This document shows, piece after piece, positions 33,113 through 40,080 of a DNA stretch of 64,000 nt. Position 1 is the first letter of the stretch. Every line of letters starts with the position of its first letter. The notes below the pieces were generated by a model, which saw only the letters and a list, made by a program, of their open reading frames with translations, ran no database searches and was not told where the DNA came from. Position numbers and translations under genes: made by a program. Source of the stretch: Streptomyces sp. CB09001. GTDB taxonomy: Bacteria; Actinomycetota; Actinomycetes; Streptomycetales; Streptomycetaceae. The stretch spans positions 3,768,501-3,832,500 of the forward strand of contig NZ_CP026730.1 of the NCBI RefSeq assembly GCF_003369795.1, written 5' to 3'.

Positions 33113-34956
33113 CCGCCCAGGCATTGGGCGATGGCCACCGTAGGGCTCTGCTCATCGGCACGGGAACATACGACCACCCGGAACTCTCCAAGCTGCTGTC
33201 TCCGGAGGCGGACTGCGCTGGATTGACCGAGGTTCTGCGTGATCCAGAGATTGGCCAGTTCGAGGTCCAACAACTGGTCGACGCCGATCGGTCCATGCTG
33301 GAGCGAGCGATCGAGGAGTTCTTCCTCACCGCGCGACGGGATGACGTCTGTCTGCTGTACTTCTCGTGCCACGGGGTCAGAAACCGCAGCGACAAGCTCT
33401 ACTTTGCCGTTCGGAACACCGATCCGGAGCGCCCCGCGCACTCGGCGATCTCCGCGAGCTTCGTCCACGACATGATGGATGAGTGCCGTGCCCGCAGCGT
33501 TGTCGTGGTGGTGGACTGCTGCTACAGCGGATTGTTCATTCCTGGCGCCAAGGGGAGTGAATCGGCAGGCTTCGAAGAGGTACTGGCTGGCCATGGCCGT
33601 GTCATCGTCACTGCTGGCACCCGGATGCAGCGAGCCTGGGAAGGGGATCACTCCGCCGCGGAGACGCCTGCACTCTCGCGCTTCACCTCAGCGATCGTCG
33701 AAGGCTTGCGCAGTGGTGACGCCGACCTCAATGGCGATGGTCTTGTCACCCTTCAGGAGTTGTTCAAGTACACCTCTGAGCGGCTCCACCTGGAGGGGGT
33801 CAAACAGACGCCGCGGATGGGTGGCGAGATGCAGTACGACATACCGCTGGCCAGGGTGAAGAAAAAGCGTCGGCAGCGGTCTTCGCGTACCAGCAAGAAG
33901 ACGCCGAGCCGTCGGACTGCCGGCCCGTCCCCCACCCGTCGAGCTGTAGTGCCCTGGCGGGTTTCGGCCGCTTCGGGCTCCGCTCGTCAGCCTGTCCTGT
34001 CCGACGACACCTTGGTAGTGCACGAAAAGTACAGCCTGCACGTGTTCGACGCCGAGTCCCGCCGCCGGTACCCGCTGATTCAGACGAACTATCCTGGCAG
34101 CGCCGTCTTCCACAGTGGCACTGCCTACTTCCCAGGCCCGGGTAGCTTGCTGCGAAGCGTCGATCTGCGAACGGGGAAACCCCGTCGGTCTGCCCGGCTG
34201 CAAGTCTGTGACGGTCTTCTAAGCATCTCCGCAGATACTCTGTACGCACCGAGCCCGGACGGCTCCCTGCACTCGATCGATGTCCGGTCCGATGGCGTTC
34301 GCTGGTCACAAGGGTTGGGGCAACCAGCTGTCTGCTGCCCTCCTGAAGTGGCTGCAGGCAGTGTGATTGTCATGACTGAGGAGCCCCGGCCTCTGGGTGA
34401 CACTACGGTCTCCGTGGAGAAGGGCGTCCAGGCGGTCCTGGAAGCCACAGGCCAACCAAACTGGTCTTACCGGCCCGATAGGCCGCTTTCCGGAGAATGG
34501 GCCGTCACCGACTCCGGCATCTACTTGGTCCAAGAGGTCGATCTCTCTCGCCAGAGGATTGTCGCCGTCGACCCGACGAACGGTGAACCGCTGTGGCGGT
34601 TCGATGCAGCCGCCAACCTCGCTGTCGCTCCGGCTGCGGTGAGGGGATTGGTGGTGTTCGGTGATGTGGACAACCGGCTTGTCGCCCTCGATGCAAAGAG
34701 CGGTGCCCGGCTATGGGAACGGAAGACCAAAGGGCGTGTTCTCACCCGGCCGTTTGCGGTAGGCGACACTCTCTTCACTGCTGACCGTGCGGCGACGTTG
34801 ACAGCTTGGAGACTCCCCGTCGGCCGAAAGCTCCGCTCTTACGACGTGCTTCTGAGTGCTGACCGCCAAGGGGCCCCAGCCTGTACCAATGACTGGCTAT
34901 ACCTGACAGACTCCCACGGGGATATGCGCGCCTTGCCTACGAAGCTTCGCGCGTGA
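33109..34956 (+). CDS. Caspase-like protease fused to a PQQ-type beta-propeller
   Basis: A 615-aa predicted effector. Residues about 10-235 form a caspase/metacaspase (peptidase C14) domain: RALLIGTGTYDH, the catalytic His88 in YFSCHGVR, and Cys138 in VVVVDCCYSGLF. A perfect EF-hand loop, DLNGDGLVTLQE (206-217), follows, so calcium may matter. A strongly basic linker (RVKKKRRQRSSRTSKKTPSRR, then TRRAVVPWR) leads to about 330 residues of beta-propeller with PQQ-like blades: VFDAESRRRYPL, SVDLRTGKPRRS, SIDVRSDGVRWSQ, AVDPTNGEPLWRF, ALDAKSGARLWER. No signal peptide or membrane helix is present. Inferred model: the propeller senses or scaffolds, and caspase activation kills or shuts down the cell during phage attack. 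It is coupled to the EACC1 gene. Confidence 0.9.
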   Translation: MTAQALGDGHRRALLIGTGTYDHPELSKLLSPEADCAGLTEVLRDPEIGQFEVQQLVDADRSMLERAIEEFFLTARRDDVCLLYFSCHGVRNRSDKLYFAVRNTDPERPAHSAISASFVHDMMDECRARSVVVVVDCCYSGLFIPGAKGSESAGFEEVLAGHGRVIVTAGTRMQRAWEGDHSAAETPALSRFTSAIVEGLRSGDADLNGDGLVTLQELFKYTSERLHLEGVKQTPRMGGEMQYDIPLARVKKKRRQRSSRTSKKTPSRRTAGPSPTRRAVVPWRVSAASGSARQPVLSDDTLVVHEKYSLHVFDAESRRRYPLIQTNYPGSAVFHSGTAYFPGPGSLLRSVDLRTGKPRRSARLQVCDGLLSISADTLYAPSPDGSLHSIDVRSDGVRWSQGLGQPAVCCPPEVAAGSVIVMTEEPRPLGDTTVSVEKGVQAVLEATGQPNWSYRPDRPLSGEWAVTDSGIYLVQEVDLSRQRIVAVDPTNGEPLWRFDAAANLAVAPAAVRGLVVFGDVDNRLVALDAKSGARLWERKTKGRVLTRPFAVGDTLFTADRAATLTAWRLPVGRKLRSYDVLLSADRQGAPACTNDWLYLTDSHGDMRALPTKLRA

Positions 34957-35020
34957 GCGATGCGTGAGCGGATGGAGTGGCACGGGCTGGTTCGGCGCGA
35001 ACCCGAGTATCACGTGAGCG
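34951..35020 (+). repeat. GCGTGAGCG repeats near the right end (possible recombinase arm sites)
   Basis: Copies at 34951-34959 and 34962-34970, and ACGTGAGCG at 35012-35020; an identical TGCGTGAGCGG lies near the left end at 30161-30171. Short direct repeats beside both att ends resemble arm-type sites of tyrosine integrases. The first copy contains the stop of the caspase gene. Confidence 0.45.
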
Positions 35021-35084
35021 TGCTCTGGCCTTGATGGTTCTGGACTCCGAAGCGGCTCTCGGACTCGCCCCTATATCTCGGCCA

Positions 35085-35130
35085 GGACTTTTAATCCATT
35101 GGTTGTGGGTTCGAGTCCCACAGGGCCTAC
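35085..35130 (+). repeat. attR: 46-bp direct repeat of the tRNA-Lys 3' end
   Basis: Identical to 30025-30070. The tRNA 5' half is missing here, so this copy is not a functional tRNA; it marks the right end of the island. Confidence 0.95.
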
Positions 35131-35135
35131 TCGTC

Positions 35136-35170
35136 GGACCCCGGCTCACAGCAGGACTGAGCTGGGGTCC
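35136..35170 (+). terminator. Original terminator of tRNA-Lys, displaced by the insertion
   Basis: GGACCCCGGCTCA / TGAGCTGGGGTCC (one G-U pair, 9-nt loop) followed by TGTTCG, 5 bp after the partial tRNA copy. Before insertion it would have followed tRNA-Lys directly. Confidence 0.75.
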
Positions 35171-35202
35171 TGTTCGTCCGTGCGGCGGCCTCTTCCAGTT
35201 GC

Positions 35203-35640
35203 GTGACGGTGCCCGACATGATCGTCCGGCCGTGTTCGGTGATCTGGGGGGTTCACCGCACCACGGTCTACCGGCGTCGGCGCGACGTGGGCGGGCTGCT
35301 CGTCGACGTCATCGACGCGGCCGGCGAGATGGACGGGCAGCCGCCGGACACCGAGGAATCGCTCGTCGTACGGCCGTCCTTCGCCGTCGCCCTGATGGCC
35401 GAGTCGTTCCACTCAGAGCAGGCCGCGCGGGCCCAGACGTGACTGTGGGTGGACCGGTACGCCCAGTGCGAGATCCTCGTCGAGCGCGCCGTCGAGCGGG
35501 GCGAACTCCCCGCACCGGCCGCACCAGCCGTGCGAGCCGCAACGGATCTGGACGCCCGCAGCCTGCTGATCGCCGCTACGGCGCCGCTGTACCACCAGCT
35601 GGTACTCCTGCGCGCCGATCCCGACCCGCGGCTTCCGGAG
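35203..35640 (+). pseudogene. Truncated TetR-family regulator with internal stop
   Basis: In one frame the sequence reads a TetR recognition helix region (GVHRTTVYRRRRDVGGLLVDVIDAA), later an in-frame TGA at 35440, then a typical TetR C-terminus (YAQCEILVERAVERGELPAP ... LLIAATAPLYHQLVLLRAD). The N-terminal part of the HTH and a convincing start are missing, and the spacing between the blocks is too short. It lies directly beside attR, so the loss may be linked to the insertion history. Confidence 0.7.
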
Positions 35641-35715
35641 CGGGCGCCTTCTCCGTCCCCCGGGGAAAGGGCGCGGGACCGGGGGCCCTTCGGACCGACG
35701 GGTAGAGTCCTCGGC

Positions 35716-36108
35716 ATGGGCACAACTCCCCTCGATGGCAGCTTGGTTGACCTGCGGCCCCGCCGAGTCACCCCGCGCCGTCTCGGCGCCGCCGCCGTGG
35801 TCTACGGCGTGTTCGTCGCGGGCTGGTACCTGGGGCAGCCCGTGACCCCCGAGTGCCACGTCGACCGGGCCGCCCTCGACCGGGCAGCCGAGCGGTACCG
35901 CCCCGGTCCGTCTCCCACGCCCGCGCCCGCGTACAGCCCGATTCCGCCGCCGTCGGCGTATCCGGGTCGCAGCTCGCTCGCAGACGCCCACACGGTGCAG
36001 ACCCCTGAAGTCATGTCCCTGACCTTCACCTCCTACGCCGTCGCCTGCACCAACGACATGGGCGAACGCCCTCGTCTCCGAGCCTGGTTCGACGGCGGCT
36101 GGGAGTAG
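35716..36108 (+). CDS. Single-pass membrane/secreted protein, tandem paralogue A
   Basis: A 130-aa hypothetical protein: cytoplasmic basic N-terminus (VDLRPRRVTPRRLG), one hydrophobic segment (AAAVVYGVFVAGWYLGQPV, residues about 31-50), then a Pro-rich stretch and a C-terminal block with one Cys and the end RLRAWFDGGWE. It pairs with the next gene, which has the same N-anchor, Cys and C-terminal Trp motif. The two Cys residues outside the membrane could form a disulfide. Confidence 0.72.
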   Translation: MGTTPLDGSLVDLRPRRVTPRRLGAAAVVYGVFVAGWYLGQPVTPECHVDRAALDRAAERYRPGPSPTPAPAYSPIPPPSAYPGRSSLADAHTVQTPEVMSLTFTSYAVACTNDMGERPRLRAWFDGGWE

Positions 36109-36114
36109 AGCGGG

Positions 36115-36498
36115 ATGCCCGCCTGGATGACCCTGCGCCGCCTCGGCGTCGTCACCACCCTGTACGCCGTGTTCCTGGCCGGGTGGTGGCTGGGCCAGCC
36201 GGTGCGGTCCGACGGCTGCGTCGAGGACCGGCCCGCCGCCGGGGCGGACGGCCGTCCCGCGCCGGTGGAACCGGCCGACCCCGGCCGGTACTTCGACAAC
36301 CTCGACATCGACTTCGGCCTCCTCGACTGGGCCGACGACCTGGACGGCTACCGGGACGGCGAGTACGGCCCCAGCGACTACGGGTACGACCTTCAGGGCG
36401 GCCCGCAGACGTACGACACGGCCGGTGCCGACTACGCCCCCTGCTCCTACAAGAAGCGCGCCCGCCTGCTCGCGTGGGTCAACGGCGACTGGGGCTGA
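36115..36498 (+). CDS. Single-pass membrane/secreted protein, tandem paralogue B
   Basis: A 127-aa protein similar to the preceding gene: LRRLGVVTTLYAVFLAGWWLGQPV anchor, an acidic Tyr/Asp-rich middle (LDGYRDGEYGPSDYGYDLQ), and the end CSYKKRARLLAWVNGDWG. It starts 6 bp after its paralogue. Its last 20 bp overlap the convergent MerR-family gene. Function unknown. Confidence 0.75.
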   Translation: MPAWMTLRRLGVVTTLYAVFLAGWWLGQPVRSDGCVEDRPAAGADGRPAPVEPADPGRYFDNLDIDFGLLDWADDLDGYRDGEYGPSDYGYDLQGGPQTYDTAGADYAPCSYKKRARLLAWVNGDWG

Positions 36499-37438
36499 CC
36501 CGGCCGGGCCGGCGGAGGGCCTGGACCATCCAGGGCTGGAAGGGCAGGTGGCCGGGGACGACCTGCCAGTCGTTGAGGGTCCAGACCAGGCGCCAGTACC
36601 GCTCGACCAGCGGGTCGTGCCCCGCCGCGAACCGCCCGGCCAGCCACTCCCGCAGCTCCGGGCCGTCCGGGCGGTCGAGTACGGCGGCGATGCGCGCCAC
36701 GACGGCGTCGACGACCGGGGCGGCCTCGTCGCCCTCCGGGTCGATGCCCGCCGCCCTGGCCTCGGCGACGGTCTGCCGCACGAAGGGGATGAGGTCCGCC
36801 ACCGCCTCGGGGGCCACCCCCGGCAACAGGTCCTCGTCGGCGGGCGGGAGGGCCGCACGGGCCATGCGCTCGCGGAAGTCGTCGTCGGCGACGAGTTCGG
36901 CCAGCTCCACCCAGGCGGAGAGCTGGGCGTCGGAGGGCTCGTCGGGGAGTTCGGGCAGGGCGGTGCGCAGGGCGGCGGCGGCGTCGCGGGCGTGGGGCGT
37001 GCCGGCCTCCAGGGCGGCGATGAAGTCGCCGATCAGGCGCCGTCGTTCGTCGGAGGTGAGGCGGGCGATCCGGTGCATGAGAACTGTCTCCTCGGGGCTG
37101 GCGTCGCGCCGGGCAACGAGCCGCAGCACGCTGTGCCGCAGCCGCAGTGCGCGGATCTGGAGGGCGGTGGCGTCGGCGTGCGCGGCGGCGACCTCGGCGA
37201 TGGTCAGGCCACCGTCCAGGACGCGGCGGACCGTGCTCAGATCGACGTCCAGCTCCCGCAGGACGCAGATGAGGTGGAGCCGGTCCAGCGCCGCCTCGCC
37301 GTAACGGCGGTAGCCGGCCGGGGTGCGGTCGGTGGGAGGCAGCAGTCCGGTGTCCGAGTAGAACCGGATCGTCCGTACGGACACGCCGGTACGGGCCGAC
37401 AGTTCACCGATCGAGTGCGGGGGCGTCGCGCCGTTCAT
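36479..37438 (-). CDS. MerR-family transcriptional regulator
   Basis: A 319-aa regulator. The winged HTH (HSIGELSARTGVSVRTIRFYSDTGLLPP, residues 8-35, then RTPAGYRRY) and the coiled-coil dimer helix are standard MerR. The C-terminal 200 residues are helical, lack metal-binding cysteines, and end in a Trp-rich region (WTLNDWQVVPGHLPFQPWM), perhaps an effector domain for an organic ligand. A MerR-type promoter with a 19-bp spacer lies just upstream, so it should autoregulate. Confidence 0.88.
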   Translation of the reverse strand: MNGATPPHSIGELSARTGVSVRTIRFYSDTGLLPPTDRTPAGYRRYGEAALDRLHLICVLRELDVDLSTVRRVLDGGLTIAEVAAAHADATALQIRALRLRHSVLRLVARRDASPEETVLMHRIARLTSDERRRLIGDFIAALEAGTPHARDAAAALRTALPELPDEPSDAQLSAWVELAELVADDDFRERMARAALPPADEDLLPGVAPEAVADLIPFVRQTVAEARAAGIDPEGDEAAPVVDAVVARIAAVLDRPDGPELREWLAGRFAAGHDPLVERYWRLVWTLNDWQVVPGHLPFQPWMVQALRRPGRVSPSRR

Positions 37439-37444
37439 GAGCCC

Positions 37445-37475
37445 ACCCTGCGGTCTCCAGCCACTGGAGAGTCAA
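37445..37475 (-). promoter_or_regulatory. MerR-type promoter with 19-bp spacer and operator
   Basis: On the minus strand TTGACT (37475-37470) and CAGGGT (37450-37445) are separated by exactly 19 bp, and the spacer holds the perfect dyad CTCCAG-N3-CTGGAG (37455-37469). Over-long spacers with a central dyad are the hallmark of MerR-activated promoters, where the protein untwists DNA. The ATG is 6 nt after the -10, so the transcript is leaderless. Confidence 0.8.
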
Positions 37476-37484
37476 GGCGGGGCG

Positions 37485-37781
37485 TCAGCCGGAGGGCTGG
37501 TCCTCGTCGTCGGCGGCGGGCGGCCGCTCCACGACGAACGACCCCTTGCCGCGCACGGTGACGATGAGCCCCCGTTCGCGGAGCTCCTGCGCGGCCCGGC
37601 GCGCGGTGAGTCGCGCCACGCCGTACTCGTCGGCGAGATGGTTCTCCGACGGGATGGGCCTGTCCGGCGCCAGCGCTCCCGACTCGATCTTCTTCGTGAT
37701 GACGTCGGCGAGTTGCACGTAGAGCGGCCGCGCGCTCATCGGGTCCAGGGAGGTCGAGGGCTCGGGTTCTGTATCGCTCAC
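37485..37781 (-). CDS. GntR-family transcriptional regulator (YtrA-like, small)
   Basis: A 98-aa regulator: PLYVQLADVITKKIESGALAPDRPIPSENHLADEYGVARLTARRAAQELRERGLIVTVRGKGSFVV is a complete GntR winged HTH. There is almost no effector domain, as in short YtrA-like proteins. I chose GTG 37781; the longer frame upstream crosses the operator region. It is divergent from a two-gene operon, with a clear palindrome between. Confidence 0.85.
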   Translation of the reverse strand: MSDTEPEPSTSLDPMSARPLYVQLADVITKKIESGALAPDRPIPSENHLADEYGVARLTARRAAQELRERGLIVTVRGKGSFVVERPPAADDEDQPSG

Positions 37782-37825
37782 ATGTCCAACGTATGCATCC
37801 GCCGACCTACACGTACGAGTGGATT

Positions 37826-37847
37826 CCTCTGCACTTGTATGCAGAGG
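37826..37847. promoter_or_regulatory. Palindromic operator between the GntR gene and the divergent operon
   Basis: Perfect inverted repeat CCTCTGCA-N6-TGCAGAGG, 45 bp upstream of the GntR start and about 95 bp upstream of the gene at 37942. It is a likely binding site for the GntR protein controlling both directions. Confidence 0.65.
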
Positions 37848-37941
37848 GCTATGCCCCGCCCGTACGTTGATCCACACAAGACCCCGGCGAGGTGGCTAGA
37901 CCTCCCGGGGCACGGCCAACGCTTACGCAAGGAGCGTCGAC

Positions 37942-38268
37942 ATGCCCGACCTTATCCACCGCATCGCCCATTGGCTGACCCTTCTCCTCGGTCCCGGCAC
38001 CGGAACGCACCGCGCGGGCGCCCCGCGCCACCGAGCCCGGACCACCCCTCGCCCCACCGTCCCCGCGAGCCTCCCCCTTCACCACTCCCCGTACTGCCGT
38101 CACCTCCCCCTCGACGGCGCCGCCTCCCGCCTCGTCCGCCCCTACCTCGCCGCCCACGACCAGGAACGAGACCGCCAACGGCACCGCCGCCTCGCCCTCG
38201 TGCTCGCCGCCGACTTCGGCATCGACCTGGACCAGCACGTCGTCGGCGCGCGGAAGGCGGCCGCGTGA
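37942..38268 (+). CDS. Small basic hypothetical protein
   Basis: A 108-aa protein, MPDLIHRIAHWLTLLLGPGTGTHR..., with an amphipathic N-terminal helix, a Pro/Arg/Thr-rich middle and a helical C-terminus (RPYLAAHDQERDRQRHRRLALVLAADFGIDLDQHVVGA). AAGGAG lies 7 nt upstream of the ATG. Genes like it sit divergent from short GntR genes at several places in Streptomyces genomes. Its end overlaps the next gene start (TGATG). Function unknown. Confidence 0.75.
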   Translation: MPDLIHRIAHWLTLLLGPGTGTHRAGAPRHRARTTPRPTVPASLPLHHSPYCRHLPLDGAASRLVRPYLAAHDQERDRQRHRRLALVLAADFGIDLDQHVVGARKAAA

Positions 38269-38567
38269 TGACACCGCACACCGCGCTACGGCTGCTGCCC
38301 TGGCTGTCGGCCGAGGGCAAGCCCTGCTTCCTCGCACCCGGCGACGGCAGCGGGTACGTGTCCCGGCTCGCCGACGAGACGGAGGTCCGGCAGCTCGCCG
38401 AGGGGCTGGACGTCCTCCGCACGGCGCGCGGTGTCCTGGACGACCCGGTGTCCCCGAACGCGGAGGTCCGCTACACCGCGATCCGTCTGACCGAGTGCCT
38501 CGCGGACGCGCTGCGGGTGGCGGAGTCGAGGGGGCGGCGCCTGTCCACGGACCACGGTGAACCGTAG
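38268..38567 (+). CDS. Small hypothetical protein, partner of the preceding gene
   Basis: A 99-aa protein, MTPHTALRLLPWLSAEGKPCFLAPGDGSGYVSRLADETEVRQL..., mostly helical in its second half with one Cys. It is translationally coupled with the gene before it (start overlaps the stop). A GTG one codon upstream is an alternative start. No known motif. Confidence 0.75.
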   Translation: MTPHTALRLLPWLSAEGKPCFLAPGDGSGYVSRLADETEVRQLAEGLDVLRTARGVLDDPVSPNAEVRYTAIRLTECLADALRVAESRGRRLSTDHGEP

Positions 38568-38635
38568 GAACGGGCGCGGCGCCTAGTGTGTGCCCGCCGG
38601 AACCCGCCGCCCGTCTGCCTCCCGGAGTGCCACCC

Positions 38636-39766
38636 ATGCCCCTCCCCCACGTCCTCCTCTCCGCCGCCGTCTCCCTCGACGGATACCTGGACGACACCGG
38701 CCCCGAACGGCTGCTGCTCTCCAGCCCCGCCGACTTCGACCGGGTCGACGAGGTGCGGGCCTCCGTGGACGCGATCCTGGTCGGGGCCGGGACGATCCGG
38801 GCCGACAATCCGCGGCTGCTGGTGAACTCGGCCGAGCGGCGGGCGGCCCGGGTCGCGGACGGCAGGGCGGAGTACCCGATCAAGGTCACCGTCAGCGGCG
38901 GCGGCGAGCTGGACCCGGCGGCGCGGTTCTGGCACACGGGCGGGGACAAGGTGCTGCTGACCACGGACGACGGTGCCCGGCGGGCCCGCGCGCTCGGGAT
39001 CGGTGCCGACGTGGTGTCCCTGGGGCCGGACCTCGACTGGCGGGCGGCGTTGGAGTACCTGCACGACCGGCGGGGCGTGCGGCGGCTCATGGTGGAAGGG
39101 GGCGGGACCGTCCACACCCAGTTGCTCCAGCAGGAACTCGCCGACGAGCTGCAGCTCGTTCTCGCGCCGCTGCTGGTCGGGGACCCGGCCGCACCCCGGC
39201 TGTTCGGGCCCGGTGCCTACCAGGGCGGGCGGCTGCGGCTGATCGGGACGCGGCGGATCGAGGACGTGGTGCTGATGCGGTACCTGCCGACCGCACCCGG
39301 CACCGGTGACCGCGTCGCCGCCGCCGACCGGCACTGGCTGCGGCTCGCCTGCGAGCTGGCCGAGCTGTGTCCGCCGTCGGACACCGCGTTCAGCGTGGGG
39401 GCGGTCGTCGTCGCCGCCGACGGGAGCGAGCTGGCACGGGGATACTCGCGGGAGGGCGGTGATCCGGTCGTGCACGCCGAGGAGGCCGCGCTCGCCAAGG
39501 TGGACCCGGAAGACCCGCGGCTCGCCCGCGCCACCGTCTACAGCAGCCTGGAGCCCTGTGCCCGCCGGGCCTCCCGGCCCGCCCCGTGCGCCCGGCTGAT
39601 CCTCGACGCGGGGGTGCGCCGGGTCGTCACGGCCTGGCGGGAGCCGGACACCTTCGTGGCGGGAGCGGACGGCAGCGGGGTGCTCACCGCCGCGGGTGCC
39701 GCCGTCGTCGTACTGGCCGAGTACGCGCAGCGGGCGAAGGCACCCAACCGTCACCTGGAGGGGTAG
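38636..39766 (+). CDS. RibD-like bifunctional protein with reversed domain order (reductase-deaminase)
   Basis: A 376-aa protein. Residues 1-215 are a RibD C-type reductase/DHFR-like domain (LLSAAVSLDGYLDD, VDAILVGAGTIRADNPRLL, RRLMVEGGGTVHTQLLQ). Residues about 225-376 are a cytidine-deaminase-fold domain with the zinc motif HAEEAAL and EPCARRASRPAPC (two Cys ligands). Normal RibD has deaminase first. The chemistry in riboflavin synthesis is deamination then reduction of the pyrimidine intermediate; a related role is likely, but a specialised pathway is possible since no rib genes are near. ATG 38636 follows GGAG at 8 nt. Confidence 0.87.
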   Translation: MPLPHVLLSAAVSLDGYLDDTGPERLLLSSPADFDRVDEVRASVDAILVGAGTIRADNPRLLVNSAERRAARVADGRAEYPIKVTVSGGGELDPAARFWHTGGDKVLLTTDDGARRARALGIGADVVSLGPDLDWRAALEYLHDRRGVRRLMVEGGGTVHTQLLQQELADELQLVLAPLLVGDPAAPRLFGPGAYQGGRLRLIGTRRIEDVVLMRYLPTAPGTGDRVAAADRHWLRLACELAELCPPSDTAFSVGAVVVAADGSELARGYSREGGDPVVHAEEAALAKVDPEDPRLARATVYSSLEPCARRASRPAPCARLILDAGVRRVVTAWREPDTFVAGADGSGVLTAAGAAVVVLAEYAQRAKAPNRHLEG

Positions 39767-39836
39767 GGAGAGCGGGGCGCGGAGATACCGATGTGCATTC
39801 CGCCCCCGGGATGACGTACAGTGGTGAACACAACGA

Positions 39837-39910
39837 CGCGGGGTGGAGCAGCTCGGTAGCTCGCTGGGCTCATAACCCAGAGGTCGCAGGTTCAAATCCT
39901 GTCCCCGCTA
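39837..39910 (+). tRNA. Initiator tRNA-fMet (anticodon CAU)
   Basis: A 74-nt tRNA with the initiator marks: mismatched 1-72 (C-U), and three G-C pairs at the base of the anticodon stem (CTGGG/CCCAG) around CTCATAA. The T-loop is TTCAAAT. Confidence 0.95.
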
Positions 39911-39917
39911 CTGAAGG

Positions 39918-39953
39918 CCGAGGGCCGGAATCCGAAAGGGTTCCGGCCCTCGG
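39918..39953 (+). terminator. Terminator after tRNA-fMet
   Basis: Perfect 13-bp stem CCGAGGGCCGGAA / TTCCGGCCCTCGG with a 10-nt loop, followed by TGCGTTTCC, 8 bp after the tRNA. Confidence 0.85.
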
Positions 39954-40080
39954 TGCGTTTCCGCAGGTGCCCCGTGTCATCCGGTCGGCCCCTCACCGCT
40001 CGCCGCCCGTCCCCGCCCCCGGAACCCTGGAGTGCGGGACGGCAAGCGGCGCGGACGCGCGGGGCGGCGGGAGACGAGTG

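Larger units (their letters stand above)
30025..35130. mobile_element. 5.06-kb integrative element in tRNA-Lys (no integrase)
   Basis: The region between two perfect 46-bp direct repeats, one being the 3' end of the functional tRNA-Lys. This is the classic outcome of tyrosine-recombinase insertion into a tRNA gene. The element is exactly 5,060 bp from repeat to repeat. It encodes a DUF6907 protein, a ribbon-helix-helix-like/partner pair, a decayed gene, and an EACC1/caspase-propeller pair. I find no integrase, excisionase, replication or transfer gene, so it is either a remnant or a satellite mobilised in trans. The codon bias inside, especially in the caspase gene, is less extreme than in the core, a sign of transfer. 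Confidence 0.88.

Noticed and set aside
35083..35130. A second tRNA-Lys gene
   Set aside because: Only the 3' 46 bp exist; there is no acceptor 5' strand or D-arm, so it is an att repeat, not a gene.
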